Assembly (NCBI RefSeq): GCF_040183065.1
Contig: NC_091133.1
Span: 136,582,306-136,646,305, forward strand
Direction: 5' to 3'
Source of the DNA: Periplaneta americana
Taxonomy: Eukaryota; Arthropoda; Insecta; Blattodea; Blattidae
DNA length: 64,000 nucleotides
Shown: positions 46,375-57,277 of the stretch, piece by piece
How the letters are laid out: each line of letters starts with the position of its first letter
Numbering within the stretch: the stretch's first letter is position 1
Notes under the pieces: generated by a model
Seen by the model: the letters and a program-made list of their open reading frames with translations, nothing else
Databases searched by the model: none
What the model was told of the DNA's origin: nothing
Translations under genes and position numbers: made by a program

Positions 46375-47227
46375 ATTGATTTTACTGCTTTAGGCTTTTA
46401 ACATGGCCGAGACGTAGATGGGAAGATAATATTAGAATGGACTTGAGGGAGGTGGGATATGATGGTAGAGACTGGATTAATCTTGCTCAGGATAGGGACA
46501 AATGACGGGCTTATGTGAGGGCGGCAATGAACCTCCGGGTTCCTTAAAAGCCAATAAGTAAGTAAGTAAGGCTTTTAACATATTATTTTTAGAGACGTTC
46601 AATATAGTAATAATTATAAATTGGAAACTTACCACTGCAATTTCACCTAAATTGCACTGTTAATTATTGTTTTTAAATATTTGCAAACATTAAGTAAACT
46701 CTACAACTCCACTAACGTTACTGCATTCGTGATGCAAGTAACATTACGGAAGCCGTGAAAAAATCAACAAGATTCCAGATGCCGATGTTATTACTGCAAT
46801 ATATTATATAAATAATATTGTTAAAATATTAAAATGAAAAATAAATCATTACATAACCTTACCGTTTATTTTAAGTTCTCATTTATAGACTGGGGGAAAA
46901 AAAGACGGACGTATATCACGGCCTGCTGGAGTATAGTAAACACAGAAAACATTTTAAAGCAAAAATGTTGAAGATAGATATTTTTGTTTTCCAAATTTGC
47001 CGTCATTGAACAGAAACCAAGATGGAGATTTCATTGCAACTAATTAGAAATTCCTTTTTCAGGTATGTAATAAACGATCTTCGCACAAAATAATGTACGA
47101 TACACGAGCGGAATTTTTTCTTTCAATTCTCGGAAATTAAAAAAGCTCAACTACGTTTCGCTTTTTCAAACTTTTCCTCGAACATGAAAACTTCAACATA
47201 CCGCTGTTGTAACGCATATTACTATTC
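46375..47227 (-). repeat. Dispersed repeat R2, copy 2 (filled site)
   Basis: Reverse complement of 32512-33088 with good similarity over both halves. It differs by the 164 bp LINE insertion at 46405-46568 and an extra segment of about 100 bp around 46778-46880. No conserved protein frame was found. Confidence 0.82.
46405..46568 (+). mobile_element. 164 bp RTE-like 3' end with 13 bp target duplication
   Basis: The insert starts GGCCGAGACGTAGATGGG and runs through the family's last codons (WINLAQDRD, AMNLRVP region) to AAAAGCC and the (TAAG)n tail. AGGCTTTTAACAT flanks it at 46392-46404 and 46569-46581. R2 copy 1 has a single uninterrupted version of the target at about 33055-33070. Confidence 0.95.
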
Positions 47228-47938
47228 CCCACCTCTAGTTCCGAGTGCCACAAAAAGAATGAGGCATACTAAAGGATTGAAACAAAATTGAAAAGCCCTC
47301 GTTATCAAAACTCTTTCACTCTAATTTTTGCATTAGGCATATACGTTGCTCAAAATCACAATAAAATATAATATACCCAAGGCAGTCTGTGTAGTATTAG
47401 TTAAATTTCAACAGTGAATTCCCTGCGGCCACAAACTGTGCCACTGCATTTCCTAATTTGGCCATAGGCGTAATTGTAATGCGATCCTGAACAAGAGCCA
47501 TGCTTAGGGCACAGAGCTGTGAACCAGGGCCCATGCTATGCACATCTGTGAGAACCACAACTTTTAATTGCGAGACGCACGCAAAATTTCGCCACGTGAA
47601 ATTCCAGTAGATAGATGTCTATTCTGTATTGTTATTTAGTGTGAAGAATGATGACAATAAAATAAAATGAGGAACGATATATCCAACAAACATCTTAATA
47701 GACCACTCAGGTAGTAGTATTCATCCGCACACAACTGCGAGACAAAACAATTTCCGCCCTTCCCCTTCAAGTGTGTGATAGTACACGTCACGCATGAATT
47801 ACCAATTCTGTGTACGTTTGTTGGCATTCCACTTCAAATGGATTTGTGCTGAATGACTATGCCGAGATACATTGAGTTACACCTGTCTTGTAATACGTAC
47901 GGTAGTTGGGTTACCAAGGTTACCGCTGCCACATTATA
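47228..47938. other. Unassigned stretch
   Basis: No gene recognised. Confidence 0.35.
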
Positions 47939-48006
47939 TGAGCCGTTCAGAGCAGAAGTGGTGTAAGTCAATTTTGACTTACACAACTTTTGCTCTGAAC
48001 GGCTCA
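47939..48006. repeat. 33 bp inverted repeat with 2-base spacer
   Basis: The left arm 47939-47971 (TGAGCCGTTCAGAGCAGAAG, then TGGTGTAAGTCAA) pairs with the right arm 47974-48006. There are only two mismatches in 33. It would form a near-perfect hairpin in single-stranded form. Confidence 0.93.
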
Positions 48007-48889
48007 AATAAATAATATACAAAATACAATTCCTACTTTCTCTTTGTTTTTTTTTTCTCTCTGTTCTTCGTATATACATTTACAGGCAAAATATATATTC
48101 ATGTCATTTAAATTTGTATAATAACGACCGAATCATTAGCCTAGTTTATATCAGCCGTTCATATTCTTCATTTGCCTGAAAGTATAAGAATACAAGAGGC
48201 CTCGTCAATGTGATAATATAAAACAATGTGCCAATATTTAAAATATTAAAAGAGTAAAAAATAATAAAATTTAACTAAAATACTACATCATTTTCAAAAA
48301 ATTCATTCATATTATAAAAGGGATTATTTTGTAGCCATCTCTTAATCTGAAATTTAAATTGTGTTTCATTAAGTGCCTTTATATTTGTATGTATCTTATT
48401 ATATACTTTTATTGCAGTAATTACATAGCTTGATTGTGTTTTTTGCAACCTGACATGTGGTACATTTATGCATTATGACAGAAATAGTGCACCAGCTTCC
48501 ACTAAAACAGGGCTGGTAGTAGCTACTCCTTTAATAATGTTTCATTTTACGAACTATTTTAGGATGTTTTCTGAAAAGTGAGTAGGATAAAAATACGTCT
48601 AAAAACAATTAAATTTAACTTCACTCGAAATACAGCATGATCACTATTTCGTGCGAGGGTGTCTTTGAAATGAGTATGCAACTGTATTTACATAGAATGC
48701 ATTTCAAACTATTTTCACAGTCAGATAATACAACAAAATGTATGCAATAAAATATTTTACAATTTTCATATATGAAATTAAATGTGTAAATGGATGTTGT
48801 ATCAATTGATGCAGTCTCTCTTTCATACAATACAATATGAAGAAGAAATGAAGAAATAGCGTCAAATGTGAAAGAAAAGGTCCCTAATC
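48007..48889. other. Unassigned stretch
   Basis: AT-rich, with no gene recognised. Confidence 0.35.
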
Positions 48890-49345
48890 ATTTAGACTTA
48901 AAATGGTGCCTACTTTGCTCTGCAAATAGATGAAAGTACATCTGTGACAAATATAGCTCAAGTATTATGCTTCGTGAGATACACAGATACTAATGCAACG
49001 GTTAAGGAATTTCAGTTTTGTCAAGATTTAAGAAAGAGAATCACTTCAGAGAAAACTTTCGAAATACTGGACGAGTTTGTGAGAGAAAATGACTTTCAGT
49101 GGGAGTACGCACAGATGGTGCACATGCAATGACTGGGAGGCATACTGATGGTGCAGTTGCTCAATTAAAGACAGTAGAGCGTCAGGAATGTTTATTGCTG
49201 CCTTCACAGAAGATCTGAACACTACAATAGCTCAAACTACCAATTTTGTGAACTTCATAAAATCGCCAGACTGTTTTGAGTTCTGTATCAGGAAATGGAA
49301 GCCGAGCATGAACAATTGCTATTCCGAAGATGTGTTACTTCCCGT
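48890..49345 (+). pseudogene. hAT (ZBED5-like) transposase middle fragment
   Basis: QIDESTSVTNIAQVLCFVRY at about 48925-48984 is the block around the first catalytic Asp of Buster-type hAT transposases. EKTFEILDEFVRENDFQWE follows. After a one-base shift near 49108, TDGAHAMTGRHTDGAVAQLK corresponds to the CTDGA block. Then come NFVNFIKS and, in a further frame, QEMEAEHEQLLF. The order matches the family. At least two frameshifts and truncation at both sides make it inactive. It is unrelated in detail to the hAT remnant at 39-40 kb. Confidence 0.78.
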
Positions 49346-50283
49346 CATTTTCTACAAACAGACTAGCTCCTGAGCTTCAGCCCTAATGTTAGGAACTTGG
49401 TTAGGCTCCATTTCACTTATCTGCAATGAGACACAACGCAACTTATGCAGCCCAGCACTACACTACAAGGCATTATAGTCCCGTCGCTCTTATTTCCGGC
49501 AGCCAATCACGTTGCAGGTCGGCTACATTTAAACGTGTGCGTCTTGTGATTCGCTGATGAAGATAAAGAAGGCTGGATAAATACTTAATATAATCGCCCG
49601 CAATTTTGGCTCGTTCGTTGGCGTTCGCAGAAAGCACACGAGGACGTTATTTGCCGCTCAATTATTTGCTGAATTACAGTGCGTTTGATTTATTATCATA
49701 GGAGCTACGACATGATAATGTTTAACGGTGTGACAAATAGATCCCTCGTCCGATATCTCGGCAACGAAAGAACAAAAATGGCGAACGATACTACCTACCT
49801 AGACTTTATAGAGCCTTCACTTTCTATGACGTAAGCAAAGAGGAGGAGTCACGCCCGGACGTCGCGACTATACTATTTCTGTCTGCTATAATAACGCTCA
49901 GGCGGGAGAATCATCATGCCAAGCACACGTAACCCCTATTCTGGTTGGATGATCGTTCACCTCTGCTGGGGCATGTGGACGTGAGGCCAGCAGTCGGCTG
50001 TTCGGCCTTGGCCCTTCATGGGCTGTTGCACCTTTGTATCATGGGAAAAGCTAGACGTGACGGGATCCCGAACGATCACAGTACAAGAATTAGCTATGAT
50101 GAGTGAGTGCAAGAAAGTACACAAGTCCGTGGAGGAGTTGAAATCTCTGACGAGGGACAGGGCGAAGTGGAAGGAGGTCTGACGCTGTGAATGCATCGTG
50201 ATGTTCACACAGTAAAGTGTTTCCTTAATATTTTTAGAGTTTCAAAATGTTTTGTGTTTTCATTCTTATCTTCTCCTCTATCT
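49346..50283. other. Unassigned, GC-richer stretch with a short LINE-tail-like frame
   Basis: 49480-49900 is GC-richer than its flanks and has imperfect end similarity (TATAGTCCCGTCGC near 49468, GTCGCGACTATA near 49861, inverted), so an old TIR element is possible. At about 50090-50202 a frame reads LAMMSECKKVHKSVEELKSL, then TRDRAKWKEV and stop, like the C-terminal tail of some LINE ORF2 proteins. Confidence 0.35.
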
Positions 50284-50284
50284 T

Positions 50285-51615
50285 CTGAATGACAGGTTAT
50301 CCGGAGTGAGTGTAGGTTCATATACACTAACAGTTCAAGCATATGCTGACGATGTGAGTGTTGTTTTATCGAGTGATAATGATATACAGAAATTATGGGA
50401 CCTAGTCGAACCCTTTAAAGATATTGCAGGTCTTGAAATCAATACCGAGAAATCCTATCTATTACCTATAGGTCCCTTGGCTGAACGACCTAATGAGTAC
50501 CCCTTGACGACCGTGGACAACATTAAAATCCTCGGACTCATTTATCACAGCCAAGCCAAAATGATGCAGAGCTTAAACTGGGATCCCATTGTGCATAAAA
50601 TTAAAATTTTAGCAAAGGACATGTATCAGCGTGACATTAGTCTCTATGAAGTATATGGGTTGTGCACACATATATACTATCTCAGTTATGGTACATTGCA
50701 CAAGTTATTATTTGTTCGACAAATCACAGCGGCCATCTTGTGGCATATTTGGCGCGAATATATATTTAAGGACCCGATTTGGACTTTGTATCTTGACCCG
50801 GAACATGGAGGGCTTGGTTTATGGAATATACATTTAAAATGTCTCAACTTATTCTTATATAGGCCTAGAGGTCTGCAAATGGAAAAACAAAATGCAAGTT
50901 TTACAGCTGCCTGGTTTTCTGAATGGAGAAATTCCATGGATTTGCAAATCCCTCCCAATTTAAGTCTCATACCTAAACATATAAACTACCTCCAAATATA
51001 TTTTCTAGAATGCAGTTATCTACAAGGTCGACATGCAATAACTAAAGATACGTCATGCCTACAACTTGAAGAGATGTATAATACATCGGTAATGCAAATG
51101 CGCATAATGAGGAATAACCCAATCAGTGTTAACTTTAGTCATATTTGGAAGAACATTAGTGCGTTAATCTTATCCACGAGAATAAAATCTAATTGGTTTT
51201 CGGTGGTACATGACATCATACCTACTCGGTTACGGCTGTTCAGAATTCATCTTTCCCAAGATGACAAGTGTCTTCACTGTGGACAAACTGAAACACTTGT
51301 ATACATAAACTTAGCGAATGCATCAGAGTCCAACCAATTTGGTATCAACTCACACAATATCTGCAACCCATAAAGACCACAAGGTACACTTGGTTTAAAC
51401 CAGAAATTCTTATGCTGCCGGATTTCCTTCTAGCCCACCGCTCTCGGCATTTCTCATGTGTGTGGATGCTTGCACACACGGTGAGTTTTGTATTGAGTTC
51501 TTCAGAGGATGTGTCCATTGACTCATATAAAAATTACATGCAAATAGAAACAGAAAAACTGTTGAACAGAGGCAAAAACTACAAAAATTATAAACAATTT
51601 CTAAAATGTATATAA
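50285..51615 (+). pseudogene. LINE ORF2 C-terminal half, one frameshift
   Basis: The frame reads LSGVSVGSYTLTVQAYADDV, containing the YADD catalytic box (Asp 33-34 counting from the ATG at 50252), then FKDIAGLEINTEKS and a long helical C-terminal region: IWREYIFKDPIWTLYL, EHGGLGLWNIHLK, HDIIPTRLRLFRIHL. At the end CLHCGQTETLV is the first half of a CCHC zinc knuckle. A one-base shift near 51302 moves the His and last Cys (HKLSECIRVQPIWYQL) into the next frame. That frame stays open to the stop at 51615 (LLNRGKNYKNYKQFLKCI). Tx1/L1-type clade is inferred from the WREYIFK/GGLGL blocks. Confidence 0.85.
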
Positions 51616-51690
51616 TAACTTTTGTATCCATTTTTGTGTATCTTCTTTCTGTATATAATGTAAACTTGTAATATAAAAGACGAAAGAAGA
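50285..51690 (+). mobile_element. 5'-truncated Tx1/L1-like LINE
   Basis: A plus-strand copy begins just before RT motif C and runs through the C-terminal domain and a short 3' UTR. No ORF1, endonuclease or RT fingers are present. The 3' end near 51690 (AGACGAAAGAAGAAACAGAA) is A-rich but is not a clean tail. No target duplication was found. Confidence 0.75.
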
Positions 51691-52790
51691 AACAGAAACA
51701 GAAGAAGATTCTTGTCTGGAATAATAAAGAAGGCCATGTGCAAAAAAGGGCACGAAGAGGGCCATGCTGAAACTCTAATTTATTCAGCATGTTTAATATT
51801 ATCATTTCAATCAAAGTGGAATAACAATTATAATTTTCTTGAATGTTATTTGGAATACAGTGCCCTTCTTAAAAAAATAAACGTTACTGTTTTTAATTAT
51901 ATGTATGTTTTCAAATGTATGCTTTTTTCTTCAGTATTTGTGACGAAGCCTATCACTGCATGTTTAATGGCTTAATAAATTGAGTTGAATTGAACTAAAC
52001 TGAATTGAAATGAATACAGGCGATCGCAACGCGAGTGTCATCCGCACACAGAATTATTTTCAGACAATTATTTATAATGTACTTAAAGATATGTAGTACA
52101 ACAACAAAGGCATTATGTTTTATGCCACCTAATTTTGAATTTGTCTAATTAGCCTATCAGTGCAGAAATTACTTCCATTTTCTGCTTTCTTTTTTCTTTC
52201 AAGTACCATCATAACCACTTTAAAGTTTCATTTCCAATGCAACAGATGCAGCATTTCGAACTGGCGGATCAAGATCACGTACAAACGTACAAACCACACA
52301 TGAGTCACTGAACTAAAAAATGTGAACTGAAGCACTAGTAATTCTGACTCTCCCAGCTGACTTCAGTTGAGGAGAATGGTCCAGGGTTGGGGTAAGCACA
52401 CGTGGCAAATGCAGTCATTGCTTGATCTTGAGTCGCCAGATAATGGCTGGGCAGTCGAGCGCTTAGGAAGCACGCAAATTATTCCACCTTCGTAGTTCTA
52501 TTGCTTAATTTCAATTTTTTTATTAATTTGTTAGCCCGTCACATATTCCATAGAATTTTTCCTGCTTCGAATTGTTTCTTGACTAATAGGCTATACCATT
52601 ATTATTCAGAGAGGCGTATGTACTGTATATAGTATTTCACATATCAGGGTTTTCACTGTTTAAAATTAAAACCTATTGGTAATGATATGGAGCGTTAGTT
52701 GGATAAGTTCATTTTATCGCCCTTTTGGACAATGGTTGTATAAATGAAAATGTTAGTTGTCTCGGAAAATAACATAATTCATGGATTCAA
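51691..52790. other. Unassigned stretch
   Basis: No gene recognised. 51970-52010 holds a short TGAATTGAA-like repeat. Confidence 0.35.
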
Positions 52791-52792
52791 TA

Positions 52793-53645
52793 TACGGGGT
52801 GGACCATTTAAGTCGATACTGTACAGTATCTCCAAAACTAAGTGTTGTAGAAATAAATGTCTTGAATAAAAGTTGCTTGATATTATGGGGGAAAGTAAAT
52901 GCCATTTGTCGTGTTTTATTTGGAGGACGTTGTGATGGTTATTTTAGGGTAAATTTAATTTTTTAAATAGGAACCTACATTTTTTTATGTTGTTTTCTCA
53001 TTCTTCATAAAATACTAAACAACTTTTGTATGAAGCACTTTGCAATTGTTCTTACACCAACGTAAATAACAACAAAAATTATGAATGGCTGTGTACGAAG
53101 AGCGCAATGAATGGTTGGACCCATTCGAAACAGTCCAGCATCACAGTAGGCGAGGAGGCAATGAGACATTGTGTCCGTTGTTTCGTTTACTTTCCACGGT
53201 AGGACGGTTTCCTTGTATCTGTCGTTAGAGTACTTGCAGTCGCCTTCGAGTCCAGGTGGATCCACTAGTGGTACGTACCTACAATTAGCGATTACCGAGT
53301 AACAACAATCAGTTCCATGCAAGTCGTTTAAAGGCCCATTCACAATGAAAATTAAACATAACCGTAACATAAACACAGAAGTTTGCGCCCAGCCTACCAA
53401 AAGGGATCATTCACAATGATTCACATAAGCATTGACATAAACATTACCGCTTATGCTTACGTGACTTGCAAACAGAACACAATCGTGGACCCTAAAATAA
53501 CCATCACAACGTCCTCCAAATAAAACACGACAAATGGCATTTACTTTCCCCCATAATATCAAGCAACTTTTATTCAAGACATTTCTTTCTACAACGCTTG
53601 TTTTGGAGATATTGTACAGTATCAACTTAAATGGTCCACCCTGTA
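52793..53645. mobile_element. TIR element with 158 bp inverted arms
   Basis: The left arm 52793-52950 starts TACGGGGTGGACCATTTAAG. The right arm 53489-53645, reverse-complemented, starts TACAGGGTGGACCATTTAAG. The arms are nearly identical over their full length, including TGATATTATGGGGGAAAGTA. TA lies outside both ends. The 538 bp centre contains one minus-strand frame of 131 codons (53005-53400) without recognisable transposase motifs. Confidence 0.88.
53005..53400 (-). CDS. Unrecognised 131-codon frame inside the TIR element
   Basis: The frame starts at the ATG at 53400 and ends near 53005. It has several Cys (DCCYSVIANCRYV) and a hydrophobic C-terminus (PFIIFVVIYVGV). It does not resemble a DDE transposase and is too short for one. 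It could be chance in a short non-autonomous element. I list it because it fills most of the unique interior and is the only frame of length there. Confidence 0.2.
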   Translation of the reverse strand: MVGWAQTSVFMLRLCLIFIVNGPLNDLHGTDCCYSVIANCRYVPLVDPPGLEGDCKYSNDRYKETVLPWKVNETTDTMSHCLLAYCDAGLFRMGPTIHCALRTQPFIIFVVIYVGVRTIAKCFIQKLFSIL

Positions 53646-54003
53646 TAAAAAGCTTAAAGGGCTGCTATGGCATGCACATATGCTTTCAACCTTGTTGTTC
53701 TATGAATCGACTCTGTGAATAGGCCTTAAGAGTTCTTAATTTTACGATAACGCTCAAGTTTTCTCTGTGAATGGAGCATTATTGCGTGGCAGCCTCATGT
53801 CGATGGTTTCAGGGCATTGGAGGTTGGACTCTACAGGTGGAAGCCGCTAGTTTAGAGCAGGAGGAGTATCCATAAACAAATGCTCATATTCTACAACTTA
53901 ATTCGTTAAACAAAATTATGGTAAGACCTACTATGTCGCTCACCAGAAGTGTGTGATGTTATGTTTGCATGGTTTGGAACCGTACTTAGTGCTGTTCACA
54001 ATT
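53646..54003. other. Unassigned stretch
   Basis: No gene or repeat recognised. Confidence 0.35.
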
Positions 54004-54937
54004 CTGTAGTGCTCGGAAAAAGTGGCACAAGTCAAAAATGTTAATTTTAAAGGAGAAGGAAGGAAACTGTCTTCACACTGGTTTATGTCGATTTGATTTT
54101 CTTCTCTATGAATTATTGTAATGGGAGAAATGCTTAGGCTATGTCTCTTTCCACAAACGAGCAGATGTTCCGTAAGTTGCCAATCTATACTAATAATAAA
54201 TCTGTAGCCAAAATTGTTCTGGTAATTTTCGATTTTCCAAAAATAATTGGTGTTAACATGTATAATTAACCATCCTGAAACCTAAAATCGCTTTTTTGAA
54301 ATTTTTGTTTGTATGTCTGTCTGTCTGTTCCTCTGTCTGTCTGTCTGGATGTTTGTTACCTTTTCACGCGATAACGGCTGAACCGATTTATATGAAAATT
54401 GAAATATAAATTAAGTTCGTTGTAACTTAGATTTTAGGCTATATGGCGTTCTAAATACTTTATTTGAAAGGGAGGTTATAAGGGGGCTTGAATTAAATAA
54501 ATCGAAATATCTCCCTTATTATTAACTTTTGTGAAAAATGTTGCATAACAAAAGTTTCCGATACGTTTCATTCCAAGAAAAATTTTGATGAGACCAAATT
54601 GCACCAAAAACGGATGTTCTCTGAACCAAATGATAATATTTTAATTATTTTCATGTAATAACAATTAGAAATATGTTAAAGGAATTATCATTGCACTAAA
54701 TGAGTGCTCTCTGGACCAAAATGATCTCATTTTTAATTATTTAAATACAATTTAAATTAAGTGACATATTAAACGATTTATCCTTCTATCAAACACGAAT
54801 GTTCCCTGGACCAGATGTCCTATTTTAATTATGTAATTACTTTATATTTATTTCTAACAAGTGCAGCGGAGCGCACGGGTACGGCTAGTAAATTAATAAA
54901 AATTATCTGTGGAAACTGACTTATGTCAGCATTGCAG
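54004..54937. mobile_element. MITE copy 2, interrupted by a 705 bp insertion
   Basis: The outer parts (54004-54183 and 54889-54937) match the MITE at 25462-25701 in reverse orientation: GTAGTGCTCGGAAAAAGTGG, CACTGGTTTATGTCGATTTG, GAGCAGATGTTCCGTAAGTT, and then, after the insertion, TGTGGAAACTGACTTATGTC. Without the insertion it is 229 bp, close to the 240 bp of copy 1. Confidence 0.85.
54184..54888 (+). mobile_element. Helitron-like non-autonomous insertion
   Basis: It begins TCTATACTAATAATAAATC and ends GCGCACGGGTACGGCTAG, giving a 5' TC and a 3' CTAG. It sits between A (54183) and T (54889). There is no target duplication and no TIR. A small possible hairpin (GTGC/GCAC) lies 9-24 bases from the 3' end. 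Similar TCTATACTAATA starts and GGG...CTAGT ends are known in Lep1-type Helitrons of insects. A (CTGT)n run lies near 54318-54350. No Rep/helicase is encoded. Confidence 0.8.
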
Positions 54938-55739
54938 AACTAATGTGCACAGCGCCCACAAGTGATGGGACGGCGCGCACATAGTGAGCTTGTTTTCCAT
55001 GATCCGAGTATGTTAACATAATGTAAGATATATTTATTCTAAATGTTTTATTAACGATCTAGAACTGGAATTTAATGAATTTCATAAACAGAAACCATAA
55101 GTTTTAATAGCTTTTCATGGCGCTGTATTGTAAAGCTGCAAACCTGCGTGTTCGATCGGCAGCACGCAGGCATTGCACATCAAAGGAAAGCCTGGCTATG
55201 GAACTTGCTGGAAACCTCAGATTGGAACGTTGATTAAAACAGTGAACTGTGAATCTACAATAATTGTATCAACCAGGAAATGCGCAAACAATTTGGAATA
55301 GTTACAGAGTGCACTCTGAAACTGATTCGCTTTCCGAACTATTAAGCGGCAGACAGGTTTATAAGAATTCTAGACATTCTGCGCTTGGTTTGACACATCG
55401 ATTTCCACGAAAGGACTTGTTAAATAGGAAGCTGTCTTTGAATTCGGGACTCCTGGACTTCGACTCAGTCGTGGACAATCTTGAAATTAATGTAGGATGT
55501 TTTTCTCACTTACTTTAGATTTCGTAACAGTAGTCTACTTTAAATAGGGTAGGTTTATATTTTTTCCAAATATAGCTAATCTCCTGTGGGCCACGAATAA
55601 TTGCGACGACTAATAGATGAACTTAGACTGAAAGGGGCATTGCTAAACTAAAGAGCTAATACAAAACCATAGGCCCGAAGTAACAAAGGGTTGTACGTCG
55701 TATATTACAAACAATTTCAGTGGCGAAGAACTGAGCTCG
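54938..55739. other. Unassigned stretch
   Basis: The plus frame 55264-55518 (84 codons, LGLTHRFPRKDLL) has no recognised family. No repeat structure was seen. Confidence 0.35.
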
Positions 55740-56450
55740 AATTATCGAGAGGCAAAGTGAAATTTCCAATTCACTGCGGGCTAAAGCAAGGAGATGCACT
55801 ACAACATTTATTTTTTAACTTTGCTCTAGAGTATGTCAAATGGAAATCTGAAAATTGAAAATTTAACCTTTGAAGAGGTGGAAAAATACAAAATGAAACG
55901 CAGAATAAATATGGGAAATGCCTATTATTATTCGGTTGAGAAGCTTTTATCATTCAGTCTGATCTCAAAAAAGCTGGAAGTTAGAATTTATAAAACAATT
56001 ATATTACCGGTTCTTCTGTATGATTGTGAAACTTTGACTCTCACTTTGAGAGAGGAACAGAGGTTAAGGGTGTGTGAGAATAAGCTGCTTAGGAAAATGT
56101 TTAGGTCTAAGAGGGATGAAGTTACAGGAGAAAGGAGAAAGTTACATAACGCAGAACTTCATGCATTGTATTCTTCACCTGACATAATTAGGAACATTAA
56201 ATCCAGACGTTTGAGATGGACAGGGCATATAGCACGTATGGGCGAATCCAGAAATGCTTACAGAGTGTTAGTTGGGAGGCAGGTGGTAATAAGACCTTTG
56301 GGGAGGCCGAGACGTAGATGGGAGAATATATTAAAATGGATTGCGGGAGGTAGGATAAGATGAAAGAGACTGGATTCATCTTGCTCAGAATAGGGACCGA
56401 TGGAGAGTTTATGTGAGGGCGGCAATGAACCTCCGTATTCCTTAAAAGCC
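55740..56450 (+). mobile_element. RTE-like LINE 3' segment with internal deletion
   Basis: It begins upstream of the active site with PIHCGLKQGDAL and FNFALEY, the RT motif B region, then jumps directly to NGNLKIENLTFEEVEKYK. The segment between, which would include YADD, is missing. It continues INMGNAYYYSVEKLLSF, LREEQRLRVCENKLLRK, SPDIIRNIKSRRLRW and LGRPRRRWEN. The 3' end at about 56450 lacks the usual (TAAG)n tail. Confidence 0.85.
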
Positions 56451-56680
56451 ATCAGTATTACACAATCTTTCAATATTCTAAAGTAAAATTGTCCATAATT
56501 CACTTTCTTTCATCTGTAACTTATTGAAAGTAATATTATATTCATGTAATTGTGTAATCACACTCAACGGTAAATTCCGCTACATATAGTTCTTGAATGC
56601 ACATTAAAACTATTAACTCGAATTGCGGTTCATCCAAGCATACAATTTTAGGTCTATACAGTTATTCTGAAGTTTTACTA
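56451..56680. other. Unassigned short spacer
   Basis: AT-rich, no features. Confidence 0.3.
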
Positions 56681-56888
56681 CCGTCATTTCCCATACCTAC
56701 TATGGTCCACGATACAACTATTCAAAGACATTGTAGAAGTAACACAGACCGTTCGTATATAGCTGCAGTGACTTGATTTCAAACTACAGTACAGCAAAAA
56801 TATAGATAAATGAGGTACAACGTTATGGAATACAAAATTTGAATGAACCATAGTTGTGTTCCAGGACCATAGTTATGGGAAGTGACGG
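56681..56888. mobile_element. 208 bp MITE flanked by TA
   Basis: The left end is CCGTCATTTCCCATACCTAC. The right end, reverse-complemented, is CCGTCACTTCCCATAACTAT. Both are followed inward by ATGGTCC and ACAACTAT words. TA flanks both sides (56679-56680 and 56889-56890). The interior is non-coding. Confidence 0.8.
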
Positions 56889-56890
56889 TA

Positions 56891-57277
56891 TGTTATGCTT
56901 GTATAACGAAGTTGATGCGAATTACTACAAAAATGACAGTAAGAAAATTTTAGCCACACTGTTGAGTTCTTCATGTGCAGCTTAATGGCAACTTCTTCCA
57001 TATTGACACCTTTAATATTAACTGCTGTTTAAACCATTCAATTAATGCACCACTGTACGGATTCAGGTCTATAAGGAACATTTTAACCTCCCACGTCATC
57101 AGTCTCTTCAAATTTTCCAACAAAGTTGCAGATTACAGAGTCCATACCTCGAAAACGTACTGAGTTCAACTATTATCAGGGACATGAAAACTATCTACCC
57201 CATCTATAGTACGAACGATAGCAATATGCATCCGCTGATACAACACATTGTTACGGGATTCAAGTTAAGAAAATATC
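56891..57277. other. Unassigned stretch
   Basis: Only a 62-codon frame at 56975-57163 with no motif. Confidence 0.3.

Noticed and set aside
46778..46880. Possible intron (GTAAGG...TTGCAG on minus) present in R2 copy 2 but not in copy 1
   Set aside because: The GT-AG segment is about 69 bases, but copy 1 lacks about 100 bases that do not match those splice ends. This is not a clean intron loss.
49455..49880. TIR element with TATAGTC ends
   Set aside because: End similarity is short and imperfect and no target duplication could be identified, so it is kept only as a note in the unassigned stretch.
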